Source of the DNA: Paragorgia papillata
Taxonomy: Eukaryota; Cnidaria; Anthozoa; Scleralcyonacea; Coralliidae
Length of the DNA stretch: 64,000 bases
Direction of reading: 5' to 3'
NCBI GenBank assembly: GCA_035771165.1
Contig: JAWNZC010000307.1
Coordinates: 186,001 to 250,000 of the forward strand
Shown here: positions 31,010 through 39,277 of the stretch, piece after piece
Numbering within the stretch: the stretch's first letter is position 1
How the letters are laid out: each line of letters starts with the position of its first letter
Position numbers and translations under genes: made by a program
Notes under the pieces: generated by a model
Database searches by the model: none
What the model was told of the DNA's origin: nothing
What the model saw: only the letters and a program-made list of their open reading frames with translations

Positions 31010-31990
31010 TTATTTAACTTGTTGTTTACCAATAACTTTCACCAGTTCTTCACTGTAAAATTTTCCTAAAATATCCTCATCAGAGTCCCGAATTTTATAC
31101 ATAACAGGGTTTCCACGAAATACAGCTGATATTGTAAAAATTTCATCAGTAAAATTTGGATCATATCCTTTTGAAAAATTTTTTCTATATTTTTGTATTC
31201 TTACATGATCTCCAGTTTTGAATTTAGGTTTTACACTACCTTCAAGGGGCAGAATTCCATACAGTGTAAAAAAAACTTTGGATTGGTTTTCATCATTAAC
31301 ATCTTTTGGCTTCATTTTAATTGTGCTATGTTTTGTGTTGTTGTAACTTGCGGTAAACTTATCAAGAATATTTAACCACTTTTTATTTCCTGTAAATGTA
31401 AAATATTTCCACATCCTGGTTTTTAATGTCCGGTTAAATCTTTCTACAACAGCTGCCTTACGTTCTGATCTTGTGGAGAAATAGTGGATGCCAAAAGATT
31501 TTAAAAGGGTTTTTACCCCAACATTGTAAAATTCCTTTCCGTTATCAAATTGGACTGTTTCTGGATATTTACCGAATCTTTCCTTAAATTCTGACAACAT
31601 TTTGGAAACACCGTCAACCATACTCACTGTGTTTTTTCTGTGGACTGGAACTGAATAACCAAATCTGCTTAAAATTTCTATTCCTGTTAATATCCACTTT
31701 TGGTCTTTATTTTCAGAACCAAATTTAGCCACATCAACAAGATCCATTTGAAGTTGGTCAGCAAGATTTTTAACAAATGTTTTCTGATATCTTCTTGGTT
31801 TTCTAATAGGTTTGTGCAATGTAAATACCCTTTGGTTGTATAACCATTCTTTAACCAACTTTCTTGAAATACCTTCAACATTTTGATCTAATGCTGTTTG
31901 GTAAAGTTTTTCCATGGATTGGTAACCTGTTACAGGATTGTAATATATGTCTCGAAGTTCAAGGTCAATAAGTAAAAGTTTATCATTCAT
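31010..31990 (-). CDS. int: Retroviral-type (rve) integrase
   Basis: 326 residues. Catalytic triad D83 (QMDLVDV), D149 (QFDNGKEF) and E183 (AAVVERFNRT), i.e. D-D-x33-E. An N-terminal helical region precedes it, and residues 255-322 form a chromo/SH3-like module (GDHVRI...DPNFTDEIF...). It would insert the element with 6-bp staggered cuts, which agrees with the AACGCC duplication. It heads a tight minus-strand cluster and diverges from the 454-residue gene across only 20 bp. All catalytic residues are intact. Confidence 0.95.
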   Translation of the reverse strand: MNDKLLLIDLELRDIYYNPVTGYQSMEKLYQTALDQNVEGISRKLVKEWLYNQRVFTLHKPIRKPRRYQKTFVKNLADQLQMDLVDVAKFGSENKDQKWILTGIEILSRFGYSVPVHRKNTVSMVDGVSKMLSEFKERFGKYPETVQFDNGKEFYNVGVKTLLKSFGIHYFSTRSERKAAVVERFNRTLKTRMWKYFTFTGNKKWLNILDKFTASYNNTKHSTIKMKPKDVNDENQSKVFFTLYGILPLEGSVKPKFKTGDHVRIQKYRKNFSKGYDPNFTDEIFTISAVFRGNPVMYKIRDSDEDILGKFYSEELVKVIGKQQVK

Positions 31991-32010
31991 TTTTTTTATT
32001 TAAATAAAAA
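31991..32010. promoter_or_regulatory. 20-bp divergent intergenic region
   Basis: TTTTTTATTTAAATAAAA, nearly palindromic, separates the integrase start (-) from the next gene (+). Any promoter must be bidirectional or overlap coding sequence. Confidence 0.6.
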
Positions 32011-33375
32011 ATGGACCTTAAGACAGAGTTTTTAAATGAGTACCCAAATGCTGATTTAACAAGATTTAAATTTGGAAAGAAGATATTTTTTTTAAAGAAT
32101 GAATTTTTATTGGACATTAAAAGTGATGAGTTTAAAAGGAACAAAAATTACACACAATATTTATATTGGCCAAAAGGTTGGAGTACTAATGGGACTGTCC
32201 AGAGTTTCTCAAAACAACCAAAATGTTCAGTAAATTTTAACAAAGTTATATTATTTGTTAACAAAGAGGAAAATTTTGTTTTGGACTTGGATCCAATAAA
32301 CTCAACTTTTTCAGAACCCACAAAGGTAAGAAATCCCAACCTAAATGACTTTCTTACAATTCCATATTTTACAGCCATTGCAGCTTCTTATGTTGCAACC
32401 TATTTGTGTGGGGTGTCTAACAAACATTTTAAAAATGGTTTTGAAAGGTTTAGGTCTTCTTTTTTAACAAGTATTGCCCATTACCATTATGTTTACCAAG
32501 TTAGAAGATTTTTAAAGCATCCCAACAAACTTAAAAGATATCTTACAAGTGATATTATAAAAATTTTACAACATAACCCTAATGATGTTTGGATTCAAAA
32601 AATAAGTAATTCTACCCAAAGTGCAAAAGTTTTTACACAAGATATGAAGGACCTTGGATATGAAGTTAGGTATGTAAAGTTGGAACAAAAAAGTTATGGA
32701 AAAATTAACACATATGAGGAACTTGTATCCACTTCCCAAAGACACCCCAATGATTTTAAACACTTTGTTCCAAAAAACAGCAATGGTCTTACACCATTGG
32801 GACAAAATCTATTTCAACAATCCTTAGAATCTTTTGTTTACTGTGTGTTGGGGGCCCAGGCAAAAACAAGGTGGGTTATTGTTGGACAGGGTGCCAAAAG
32901 TTTACAAACACAAGAGGTGTTTAAAAAGTTAATGGAAGACACCATAGCACAAGATGATATCACTGTAAGCATTAGTAATATGAGGCAAGCAATAAAGTCT
33001 ACCAATGTTGTTTTAAATTTTGCGGTGTCTCCTGGTTTAATTTTAATTCCTAGCGATCTTAAAATTTTAATTAATCCTGTGGTTGGATTTAACAATGTTC
33101 TTACCATGGCTACAAACAAAATGGTGCTTGGATTTAACCAAAATTTAAATTTAAATTTTAAACCTTCTTTAGAGAAAGAATCTTTGGTATCCCCTTCGAC
33201 AACATTTTTGGGTAAACCAAAATTTTTAGTAGCCCCTGAAAAATCCTGGAAAAAAACATACAAAAAAGGAAATTTTACACCAGAAATAGTAACAAGGAAT
33301 AATAACAGATTACCAGAAGTTTTTGGAGCTTCCATAACACTTGTTTTTTTAATTTCTAAATTAATATCATTATAA
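32011..33375 (+). CDS. Conserved-looking Polinton protein, 454 residues, unknown function
   Basis: No known catalytic motif. Notable parts: a hydrophobic stretch around residues 115-135 (PYFTAIAASYVATYLCGV), a His/Tyr-rich segment about 150-165 (SIAHYHYVYQVRRFL), a block HNPNDVW.QKISNSTQSAK, then FVYCVLGAQAKTRWVIVGQG near 275-300, and a C-terminal hydrophobic anchor (ASITLVFLISKLISL). No P-loop and no protease triad seen. It is one of only a few plus-strand genes, paired with the zinc-ribbon gene 8 bp downstream. Possible roles include terminal protein or virion component; neither is supported by motifs. Confidence 0.7.
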   Translation: MDLKTEFLNEYPNADLTRFKFGKKIFFLKNEFLLDIKSDEFKRNKNYTQYLYWPKGWSTNGTVQSFSKQPKCSVNFNKVILFVNKEENFVLDLDPINSTFSEPTKVRNPNLNDFLTIPYFTAIAASYVATYLCGVSNKHFKNGFERFRSSFLTSIAHYHYVYQVRRFLKHPNKLKRYLTSDIIKILQHNPNDVWIQKISNSTQSAKVFTQDMKDLGYEVRYVKLEQKSYGKINTYEELVSTSQRHPNDFKHFVPKNSNGLTPLGQNLFQQSLESFVYCVLGAQAKTRWVIVGQGAKSLQTQEVFKKLMEDTIAQDDITVSISNMRQAIKSTNVVLNFAVSPGLILIPSDLKILINPVVGFNNVLTMATNKMVLGFNQNLNLNFKPSLEKESLVSPSTTFLGKPKFLVAPEKSWKKTYKKGNFTPEIVTRNNNRLPEVFGASITLVFLISKLISL

Positions 33376-33383
33376 TAAAAGGA

Positions 33384-34076
33384 ATGACTCAAATGTTAAA
33401 TATTAACATCAAAATTTCACCAACTTTAAACCTTTTCTTGGAAAAATATAAAAATGGTCCTAATACCAGCCGTTGTTGTAACCAAAGACTGGAAGAAATG
33501 AAAGGGAACATATTTTGTCCAAAATGTGGAATGGACTATGGAGTTGTGTACAAACCTATTTTTATCGGATGGAAATCCAAAACTGTGGACAGCCTTAGTG
33601 TTAGGGGGTTGAAGAAAATGTATCTAGAAATATTGCCAGAATTTGTAGAACAACCACCCCTTAACCCTTACTCAACAAAGAAAAATACCCATTTGTCTTG
33701 TATTTGCAGATGTTTGTGTAAATGCGACAAACCCAGATGTGTTTGTATTTGTCCAACCCAAAAACCAATACCAACCCAAAAACAACCAAAATTTCTTGTA
33801 TTAAAACTTATAGAATATTTTGACAAATCTTTTGAAATTCTTAAAGAACAAGGTTTGGTTAAAAGGCGACCCAACAAAAAACATATATTGTATGCCATTC
33901 TTGCAATATGCCAAAGAGATCTTTTAAAAACTTTAACAATACCACCATTTAAAGATCCAGAAAAATCTTTTGGAATAATAGAATATATTTTAAATTCTGA
34001 AACTGCTAAAGAAGAGCCTAGAACAGAATTCAATATTATGTTAAAAAATCTTAAAAAATTAAATTTAATATCTTAA
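33384..34076 (+). CDS. Zinc-ribbon protein with a Cys-rich cluster
   Basis: 230 residues. Residues 31-48 (CC...CPKC) make a zinc-ribbon-like site. Residues about 104-126 have nine cysteines in an alternating C-x-C pattern. The C-terminal 90 residues are helical and basic (KRRPNKKHILYAILAICQRDLLKTL). The combination of a ribbon and a helical repeat recalls TFIIB-like or viral late transcription factors, but the match is general and I do not assign a name. It overlaps no other gene and follows the 454-residue ORF by 8 bp on the same strand. Confidence 0.65.
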   Translation: MTQMLNINIKISPTLNLFLEKYKNGPNTSRCCNQRLEEMKGNIFCPKCGMDYGVVYKPIFIGWKSKTVDSLSVRGLKKMYLEILPEFVEQPPLNPYSTKKNTHLSCICRCLCKCDKPRCVCICPTQKPIPTQKQPKFLVLKLIEYFDKSFEILKEQGLVKRRPNKKHILYAILAICQRDLLKTLTIPPFKDPEKSFGIIEYILNSETAKEEPRTEFNIMLKNLKKLNLIS

Positions 34077-34084
34077 ACATTTTT

Positions 34085-34110
34085 AATTCCTAGTTTTCAA
34101 ACTAGGAATT
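34085..34110. terminator. 12-bp-arm hairpin after the zinc-ribbon gene
   Basis: Perfect arms AATTCCTAGTTT / AAACTAGGAATT with a 2-base loop, 8 bp after the stop at 34076. Confidence 0.7.
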
Positions 34111-34167
34111 ATGAAATTTTTAACAATAGAAAGAAAAGAAAAGAAATTAATACCTTTATTTAACATT

Positions 34168-34186
34168 ATTTGTTTCCTAAACAAAT
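34168..34186. terminator. Hairpin spanning a stop codon
   Basis: Arms ATTTGTTT / AAACAAAT, 3-base loop. The TAG of the minus-strand 132-residue gene lies inside the loop and arm. Confidence 0.6.
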
Positions 34187-34575
34187 CTTGACAACAACCA
34201 TCCAGCACCTGTTCCAGAAAGTGTTACAGCAATAATTTGGTATTTTTCCATTTCTTCGCTTGGTTGGTAAAAATCCTCAAGTTTTGGTTCAACTGAAATA
34301 TCCTGTAAAATTTTATGAAGTTCTTGGAATGCTTTTGATGTGTCTTGCATATTATAGGTTGCAGTTCTAATTTCCTCCTGTAATTCTCTTTGTCTGTCCT
34401 TCCTTTTAATCTCATTTTCCAAAAACTTTTCATGGGCTTTTTGAAATTCTTCTGTTGCTAAATTATGTCTTTTTGCCTCGTCAGCAAAACCATTTTTGTT
34501 AAATGATTGGAAAAGGTAACCAGCACCTGCAAAGGCAATTGCATTGAACAACCCTCCTGCTACCATTGATGCCAT
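34177..34575 (-). CDS. Coiled-coil protein with two terminal membrane segments
   Basis: 132 residues. The N-terminus (SMVAGGLFNAIAFAGAGYLF) and the C-terminus (IIAVTLSGTGAGWLLSRF) are hydrophobic; residues 30-100 are a charged coiled coil with EEFQKAHEKFLENEIKRK. Gly-rich membrane segments at both ends with a helix between them resemble small virion membrane or minor capsid proteins of internal-membrane viruses. No named family. The start has the AATAAATG context. Confidence 0.65.
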   Translation of the reverse strand: MASMVAGGLFNAIAFAGAGYLFQSFNKNGFADEAKRHNLATEEFQKAHEKFLENEIKRKDRQRELQEEIRTATYNMQDTSKAFQELHKILQDISVEPKLEDFYQPSEEMEKYQIIAVTLSGTGAGWLLSRFV

Positions 34576-34616
34576 TTATTAAATAGTGGTTTTAATGGGT
34601 TTTTTTATCATGTTTT

Positions 34617-34636
34617 CATATTCATTTGAGAATATG
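34617..34636. terminator. 7-bp-arm hairpin after the 144-residue gene
   Basis: CATATTC / GAATATG with a 6-base loop, 15 bp after the minus-strand stop at 34651. Confidence 0.45.
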
Positions 34637-34650
34637 GATACATTGTTTGT

Positions 34651-35085
34651 TTAATCACTCATTTCGCCTGTGTCTTTAATCGGAAGTCTTTCTCGTGGAG
34701 GTTCCTCAACCTTTTTCAGAAATTTTATCTGAAACTGTGGGAACCTTTGTTGGTCCTTGTTTACAAACACCTGGTTGATCTCTAGTTTTATATCAACATG
34801 GCACAGTCCTTTGAGATCTAGCTTGTTTTTATCGCTTATCTCCTGTTCTTTAATGTTTAAAGATAGAATATTATCAAAATCACCAAAAAGTGGTGTGTTT
34901 TTGGTTGGGTTAAGTTGGTTCCAGGCTGTTAAAACCTTTTGACAGTTTTCTTGACTTAGTTGAACTGTTAATCTAAACCCATTTGCTGGCATCCCTTTAA
35001 ATGTTTTGGGTTTTAATCCAAAGCACTTGGTTTGTTTAAATTTTAAGGTAATTGGTTGTTCCAATTTTTCAAATAATACACTCAT
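34651..35085 (-). CDS. Unknown Polinton protein, 144 residues
   Basis: The frame is open from 35130, but the first 15 codons are an Asn/Lys/Arg run (NNNNKRERS). I choose the second Met (MSVLFEKLEQPITLKF), which follows a purine-rich leader. Alternating hydrophobic and polar residues (ITLKFKQTKCFGLK, FRLTVQLSQEN, HVDIKLEINQVFV) indicate a beta-rich fold, possibly OB-like. A single-strand DNA-binding role would fit the replication mode but is only a guess. Acidic, disordered C-terminus (PIKDTGEMSD). Confidence 0.6.
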   Translation of the reverse strand: MSVLFEKLEQPITLKFKQTKCFGLKPKTFKGMPANGFRLTVQLSQENCQKVLTAWNQLNPTKNTPLFGDFDNILSLNIKEQEISDKNKLDLKGLCHVDIKLEINQVFVNKDQQRFPQFQIKFLKKVEEPPRERLPIKDTGEMSD

Positions 35086-35154
35086 ACTTCTCTCTCTTTT
35101 ATTATTATTATTTTTTAAATGAAAACTCAATTTATGTTAAAAAACTTTTTTAAA

Positions 35155-35385
35155 CTAAACTTTCTTTGGATCCAAATTTTTAGGCAAATATCCTTTTTCT
35201 TGTGCCATTTTTACTGAAAATAACCCAACAGAAACAGCTACTCCAAGTTTTGCTGTCTCTTTAAGACTGGCTGGTGCCGCTAGTGATTGACCTGTTAACT
35301 TTTTGAAAACCATGCTTGAACCAACAGTTGCAACTGTAATTAATGCTGCTTGGTACAAATCATTTAATACTTCGCTCTTATTCAT
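35155..35385 (-). CDS. Small two-helix hydrophobic protein, 76 residues
   Basis: Two amphipathic-to-hydrophobic segments (DLYQAALITVATVGSSMVFKKL and KLGVAVSVGLFSVKMAQ) separated by LTGQSLAAPASLK. It ends YLPKNLDPKK. From memory, a short ORF with ITVATVGSSM and SLK..KLGVAV is common in Polintons of marine invertebrates. A membrane or capsid-associated role is likely but unproven. The start codon has the AATAAATG context. Confidence 0.7.
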   Translation of the reverse strand: MNKSEVLNDLYQAALITVATVGSSMVFKKLTGQSLAAPASLKETAKLGVAVSVGLFSVKMAQEKGYLPKNLDPKKV

Positions 35386-35412
35386 TTATTATACTAAAAA
35401 TTTTAACATTAT

Positions 35413-35440
35413 ATTTTCATACTTTTTTAGGTATGAAAAT
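35413..35440. terminator. 10-bp-arm hairpin
   Basis: ATTTTCATAC / GTATGAAAAT with an 8-base loop, about 40 bp after the minus-strand stop at 35481. Confidence 0.55.
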
Positions 35441-35480
35441 TTTAAAAAGCAGCAAAATTTATGTTTCTTTTTTTCTTTTT

Positions 35481-35729
35481 TTACATTTTTTTCATAACTT
35501 TTATGAGCTTAATACTTAATTCTATCATCTTTAAGAGTTCATCTTCTTCTTTTTCGTTATTATAAGTTAATCCAAAGTTTACTTTAAAATCCTTTAAAGC
35601 TTCTTCTATGTTCTTTGAGGTTTGGTTTTCTTCGTTATTTGAAGTTACTTCTAAGTCCACTAAGTTCCTTAAAGCTACTTTAAAGTTCCTCAAATTTTGA
35701 TCTTCTTCGTTATTTGAAGTAATAATCAT
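35481..35729 (-). CDS. Short acidic repeat protein, 82 residues
   Basis: Three imperfect repeats of about 25 residues, each starting (T/Y)xNNEE and containing a Leu/Val helix. The tail is EEDELLKMIELSIKLIKVMKKM. No known domain. It fills a gap between two well-supported genes in the same orientation, and the repeat pattern is at the protein level, which supports coding. Moderate confidence. Confidence 0.5.
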   Translation of the reverse strand: MIITSNNEEDQNLRNFKVALRNLVDLEVTSNNEENQTSKNIEEALKDFKVNFGLTYNNEKEEDELLKMIELSIKLIKVMKKM

Positions 35730-35757
35730 CTCTTTTATTATAGTTCAAAATTTTTTT

Positions 35758-36402
35758 TCATATTTCAAAATTTTTTGGACATAAAAAAATTTCAAGAAGA
35801 ATATCTCCAACATTTTTATCAATTTTAAATTTAAGTTCGTTGTAAATACCATTGTCTAACATGGCTACAGAATTAATGTTATCAAACTTCTCAACAGAAC
35901 CCTTCAATATTTGTTTTGTTGTAATTGGAAGAACTGCTGCAGTTCTATCCCGCTTTCCAGAAAATGAGGTTTTTGTTCCATCAATCATATTACAAGTTAT
36001 GCATATAAATCTCATTCCAAGATTTATGTTAGCTGTGTTTGGACTGACTAGGTTTGCACCCTTTTTAATTATTGTTGTTTCTGGATATCCTAGCAAAGGA
36101 CCAAGTTTTAACAATTCAAGATTTTCTGTTGGAAATAATCTAATTTTACAGCTAAAAGGAAGTAATTCAGTTTTTATACCGTTATCCTTTAATCTTACCA
36201 TAATCATACCAATAGTCCAATAACCATTGTTGAAACTAATTTGTTTTGTTCCATGCATAATATGTGTTGGACTTGTTATGTTGTTAAAGTTCCAAAACAC
36301 TGTTGCACTTTTTACTATCATTTTAGTGTCTTCAATGATTAAAGGATCTTCGAATTTAACAGTTGTCTCTCCATTTTTAAGCAAAATTCTTAGGTTCCTC
36401 AT
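35758..36402 (-). CDS. Probable penton (minor capsid, single jelly-roll) protein
   Basis: 214 residues, beta-rich throughout. Features typical of Polinton penton proteins: a NGYWTIGMIMVRL strand-turn near residues 60-70, an LGPLLGYP segment near 100 and a C-terminal LEIFLCPKNF strand. It overlaps the ATPase gene by 26 bp (36377-36402) and stands next to the capsid gene, the usual morphogenesis order. It would occupy the five-fold vertices. Sequence motifs in this family are weak, so the call rests on length, strand pattern and position. Confidence 0.75.
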   Translation of the reverse strand: MRNLRILLKNGETTVKFEDPLIIEDTKMIVKSATVFWNFNNITSPTHIMHGTKQISFNNGYWTIGMIMVRLKDNGIKTELLPFSCKIRLFPTENLELLKLGPLLGYPETTIIKKGANLVSPNTANINLGMRFICITCNMIDGTKTSFSGKRDRTAAVLPITTKQILKGSVEKFDNINSVAMLDNGIYNELKFKIDKNVGDILLEIFLCPKNFEI

Positions 36403-36979
36403 TTATTGTATGATGGTATGGGTGAATCAGGTTAATTTCTAGTCTTGAATATTTTTGGGATTTTAATGTTTCTTTAATTTTTTTTTCTTCTTCTTTTGAT
36501 ATATCCAAATAGTCATCTAAGATAACCTGCATGTCTTTTCTGTTTGGATTATAGAATGTAACCAGTTTGGAAATATTTTCCCGATATGGTTTCGCAATGC
36601 TTGTCAGTTGTTGGGTAACAACTATTGTACTAATATCCATATGCCGAGCACTAAAACCAAGTTTAACCAATTCACTGGTCCTGTTTTTAAAAGTTTGTCC
36701 TGAAGCACAATCATCCAAAATAATTAGGCTTGGTCTGCCTTTACAAAATTCCACTACATATTTTAAAAAATCTTCGGACTGGTCTTGGTCGCAAGGAATA
36801 ACAAAAAATCTTGGATCATTAAGATGTTCCCATTCAAGATATGTTTTATTCCATTCAAAGGTAGGACAAATTAAAAATATATTTTCAAATTTTTTTGGGG
36901 TTTCTTCTAACATTTTTAACAAATAATAAGTTTTCCCACAACTTGTCATTCCAACAATAATCATATTAAATGGTTCCAT
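36377..36979 (-). CDS. A32-like genome-packaging ATPase
   Basis: 200 residues from the Met of MEPFNMIIVG; the open frame extends 38 codons further upstream, but that part overlaps the capsid gene and lacks family features. Walker A GMTSCGKT at about 9-16, Walker B SLIILDD ahead of CASG, then STIVVTQQL as the sensor strand. FtsK/HerA superfamily; it would pump the element's DNA into the capsid. It is shorter than the outer element's ATPase and lacks both the zinc finger and the tail, so the two elements belong to different Polinton lineages. Intact. Confidence 0.93.
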   Translation of the reverse strand: MEPFNMIIVGMTSCGKTYYLLKMLEETPKKFENIFLICPTFEWNKTYLEWEHLNDPRFFVIPCDQDQSEDFLKYVVEFCKGRPSLIILDDCASGQTFKNRTSELVKLGFSARHMDISTIVVTQQLTSIAKPYRENISKLVTFYNPNRKDMQVILDDYLDISKEEEKKIKETLKSQKYSRLEINLIHPYHHTINEEPKNFA

Positions 36980-37011
36980 TTTTATTTTTAAGATTTTTTC
37001 CAAAGATTTTT

Positions 37012-38525
37012 TTAGTAATTTACACTCCTTACACACTGAAATTCTCCTCCTTGGACTTTTAGGAGTCCATCTGAAAGAATGAAAATATGACATTTAAGGT
37101 CAGCTGATGTTGCCTTTTTCTTAATTTCTAACATTATTCCGGATTGGGTTGTCAAAAGCTTGGTTCCATCTCCATAAACATCATTATCATTAATTGATCT
37201 AAGATCTACAACAAGTGCGAATTTTTCTTCTGTGAAGAACTCCTCAGCTTGGATAGTTGGGTAATCTGTTTGTCTGAAAAGTCGTTCAGCCTCTTCAAAC
37301 AACCTCCGTTTTGGAATTCCTTGGGAGTATATACTGTTCGGAACCCCTTCAATAGTAATTTTTACATTCTCAATGTTTGGGAAAACAAACTCTTCTGATC
37401 CATCTCGGGAAGCTTTTGTAAACAACATTCTAAAACTCATTAATAATTCATGAGGAAAACACAAAGAAAATCCATGTTTAATGAGTGTCTGTATACGTGA
37501 TACAGATTCCTCTTGATTTACATAAACTTTAGCTTTGATTTTCTCGACTTAGACAACGTTTTTTTAGAAAAATTACTACGCCAATGAACTAACCAAATCG
37601 GATCGTTTTAGAAGTCATTTACAGAATTCGTGTCCGTTCTGTATCGGGATACAGGCACTCGGCTTCGCCTCGTGTCTGTATACCCCGATACAGAACGGCC
37701 ACTCATTCTGTAAATAGTACTTACAACAGCCTTCATGCTCTTTCTTGGTAAATTAATGGTTTCGTTAATTAAAGTTGTTGCTCTTGCCCATGGTGAGGTT
37801 TTCATCAGGGTTACATGTTCAAAGGAAAGGGCTCGACCCACTTGGTATGAAGATTCTATTTCTTTAACTAGGGAAAAGTTTGTAATGGTTTCGTACTCAA
37901 GTTCAATATTTTCAAGTGAGTAACCAGCCACAGATTGGTTATTTTGGGCTTCCATAATGTTAACTCCTTTTGGTAGTGTAATAATATATTGTAGGTCATT
38001 TGCCATACTGTGGGGGGCATACAATCCGTGGTCCTTTAAAATTTTACCCAACTGGATTCGCTGTTTTGTTCCATAAACAGCTGCATATGTGTTGGAAGGG
38101 GCATCATCAGATTTTGAAATAAGTTTTCTTTGGTTTTCTGTAGCAATACCATCTTCGATCATATTGGCTCTCTCATGTTTGTCCAACCACAAGTCCTTAT
38201 ATGTTTCCAGAAGACTTTCCCCTGTATTGTCATATACTTTTTCACCTGCAAATCTAACTTCCAGCCGTTCTTGTAGCTGTTTTGCAAGATTGTTATTAAA
38301 CCAAGATTTGGTATTTTTGTTTTTAAAGTCAAACAGAAGAAACATCTTGTCAGGAACTAAGGTTGCTCCAGGTTTAAGTTTTGGAATATGTATGTAAATT
38401 ACTTCTCCTTCATTAGCCGAATTAGGGTTAAAAGTAATTACATTTCTGGCTCGTTCTCCGGTTATTGTACTTTTGTGTAAACGGTTATAACCAGGAATTA
38501 GTTCAACTTATCTTTCGGTATTCAT
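37012..38525 (-). pseudogene. Major capsid protein gene, doubly disrupted
   Basis: Two open pieces make up a double-jelly-roll capsid protein: the N-terminal part (37722-38525) and the C-terminal part (37012-37428). In the first, LPKGVNIMEAQNNQS and INLPRKSMK are typical of Polinton capsid proteins. In the second, VKITIEGVPNSIYSQG and ALVVDLRSINDNDVYGDG are. Two lesions: the ATG at 38523-38525 is followed by an in-frame TAA as codon 6 (38508-38510), and about 293 bp of foreign sequence (37429-37721) separates the parts and shifts the frame. The insertion contains GTAAGT near its 5' edge, but no GT-AG excision keeps the frame cleanly. Position next to ATPase and penton confirms identity. Confidence 0.9.
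37429..37721. mobile_element. Insertion in the capsid gene, with foldback hairpin
   Basis: About 293 bp that do not belong to the capsid frame. One third is a foldback (37617-37715): arms ATTTACAGAAT...CCGTTCTGTATCGGG mirrored, tip GGCTTCGCC. The other end has TTCCTCATGAATTATTAATGAG, which matches host repeat DNA at about 1089-1112. So this is a small host-type non-autonomous element that jumped into the Polinton. TSD not resolved. Confidence 0.7.
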
Positions 38526-38550
38526 TTATTAAGGGTAAAAAAAAATTTGT

Positions 38551-38745
38551 TTAGTTTTCATCATCAAAAATTGACCAAATATGGTAACAATAGTCTTCAT
38601 CATAGTTTAGATCATATTTACTATATAACAACCAAAGTTTGTATCCATCATTGTTTCCTTCTGAAATAAGGTGTATAAGTTTCCCAATGTTAAACCAAGT
38701 TTTACTTTTAAAAACACATTCGGTTGCATAACTGTTTACAATCAT
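38551..38745 (-). CDS. 64-residue protein resembling a PriCT-2 (primase C-terminal) domain
   Basis: The order FNIGKLIHLISEG..DGYKLWLLYSKYD..YDEDYCYHIW.IF follows the PriCT-2 pattern (hydrophobic G-x-x-L, DG, LW, S-K, Y, C-x-x-W) that links primase and D5-type helicase domains in large DNA viruses and phages. Here it stands alone, with no primase or helicase. It may be a relic, a dominant regulator or an accessory replication factor. Short length limits confidence. Confidence 0.55.
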   Translation of the reverse strand: MIVNSYATECVFKSKTWFNIGKLIHLISEGNNDGYKLWLLYSKYDLNYDEDYCYHIWSIFDDEN

Positions 38746-38755
38746 ATTTTTATTT

Positions 38756-38783
38756 AATTCCTATCCTGTTATGGATAGGAATT
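38756..38783. terminator. 11-bp-arm hairpin
   Basis: AATTCCTATCC / GGATAGGAATT with loop TGTTAT, 14 bp after the minus-strand stop at 38798. It shares AATTCCTA with the hairpin at 34085-34110. Confidence 0.7.
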
Positions 38784-38797
38784 TTTTTTTGATCCTT

Positions 38798-39160
38798 TTA
38801 AAGATCATATTGGGAAAGGTCTTTGTAAGCTGTTTTTACCCTAGGAATTTTGGCGACTTCGCCTCCAGGGTCCTTTTTTACCCAATTACTGTATGCAATG
38901 TAAGTTAGTAGAAGTGTACAACAAGTTCCAAGTATTGTTCCAGTAGATGTTATTAAAGATGTTGGAGACATATTTTCATCTTCTTCTGGGATTGTTTCCA
39001 TTTGTTGTTTTTTCTTTAGTTTTGCGGCCCTACTTATTGCAGCCAGTTTTTTTCCTTGGGCAACTCTTTTTGGATTTTTGATATGAACAGGTGGAGGGGT
39101 TTTTGTAATAGTTTGTTTTTCTTCACTTTGTTTACTTTGTTTACTTTGTTCTTCTTCCAT
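38798..39160 (-). CDS. Basic single-pass membrane protein, 120 residues
   Basis: Residues 1-55 are Glu/Gln/Lys rich, with NPKRVAQGKKLAAISRAAKLKKK, a strongly basic patch. One TM segment follows at about 70-92 (LITSTGTILGTCCTLLLTYIAY), then a polar tail. From memory, the KRVA-GK-LA motif before a TM helix recurs in Polinton ORFs. It could tie DNA or core to a membrane. Start context TATAAATG. Confidence 0.65.
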   Translation of the reverse strand: MEEEQSKQSKQSEEKQTITKTPPPVHIKNPKRVAQGKKLAAISRAAKLKKKQQMETIPEEDENMSPTSLITSTGTILGTCCTLLLTYIAYSNWVKKDPGGEVAKIPRVKTAYKDLSQYDL

Positions 39161-39200
39161 TTATATTTGTTTAAAATTTGTTTAAGTTTGTTTAAGTTTG

Positions 39201-39262
39201 TTTAACAACTAGTTCAACAACTAGTTCAACAACTAGTTCAACAACTAGTTCAACAACTAGTT
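39201..39262. repeat. TTCAACAACTAG tandem repeat
   Basis: Five units of the 12-mer TTCAACAACTAG, preceded by three GTTTAAGTTT-like units. It lies between the 120-residue gene's start and the stop of the collagen-like gene. Confidence 0.9.
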
Positions 39263-39277
39263 CAAAACCCTTAACAA

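Noticed and set aside
37429..37724. Spliceosomal intron in the capsid gene (GTAAGT donor seen)
   Set aside because: GT-AG removal does not restore the frame at the flanking capsid codons, and the segment contains host repeat sequence and a foldback.
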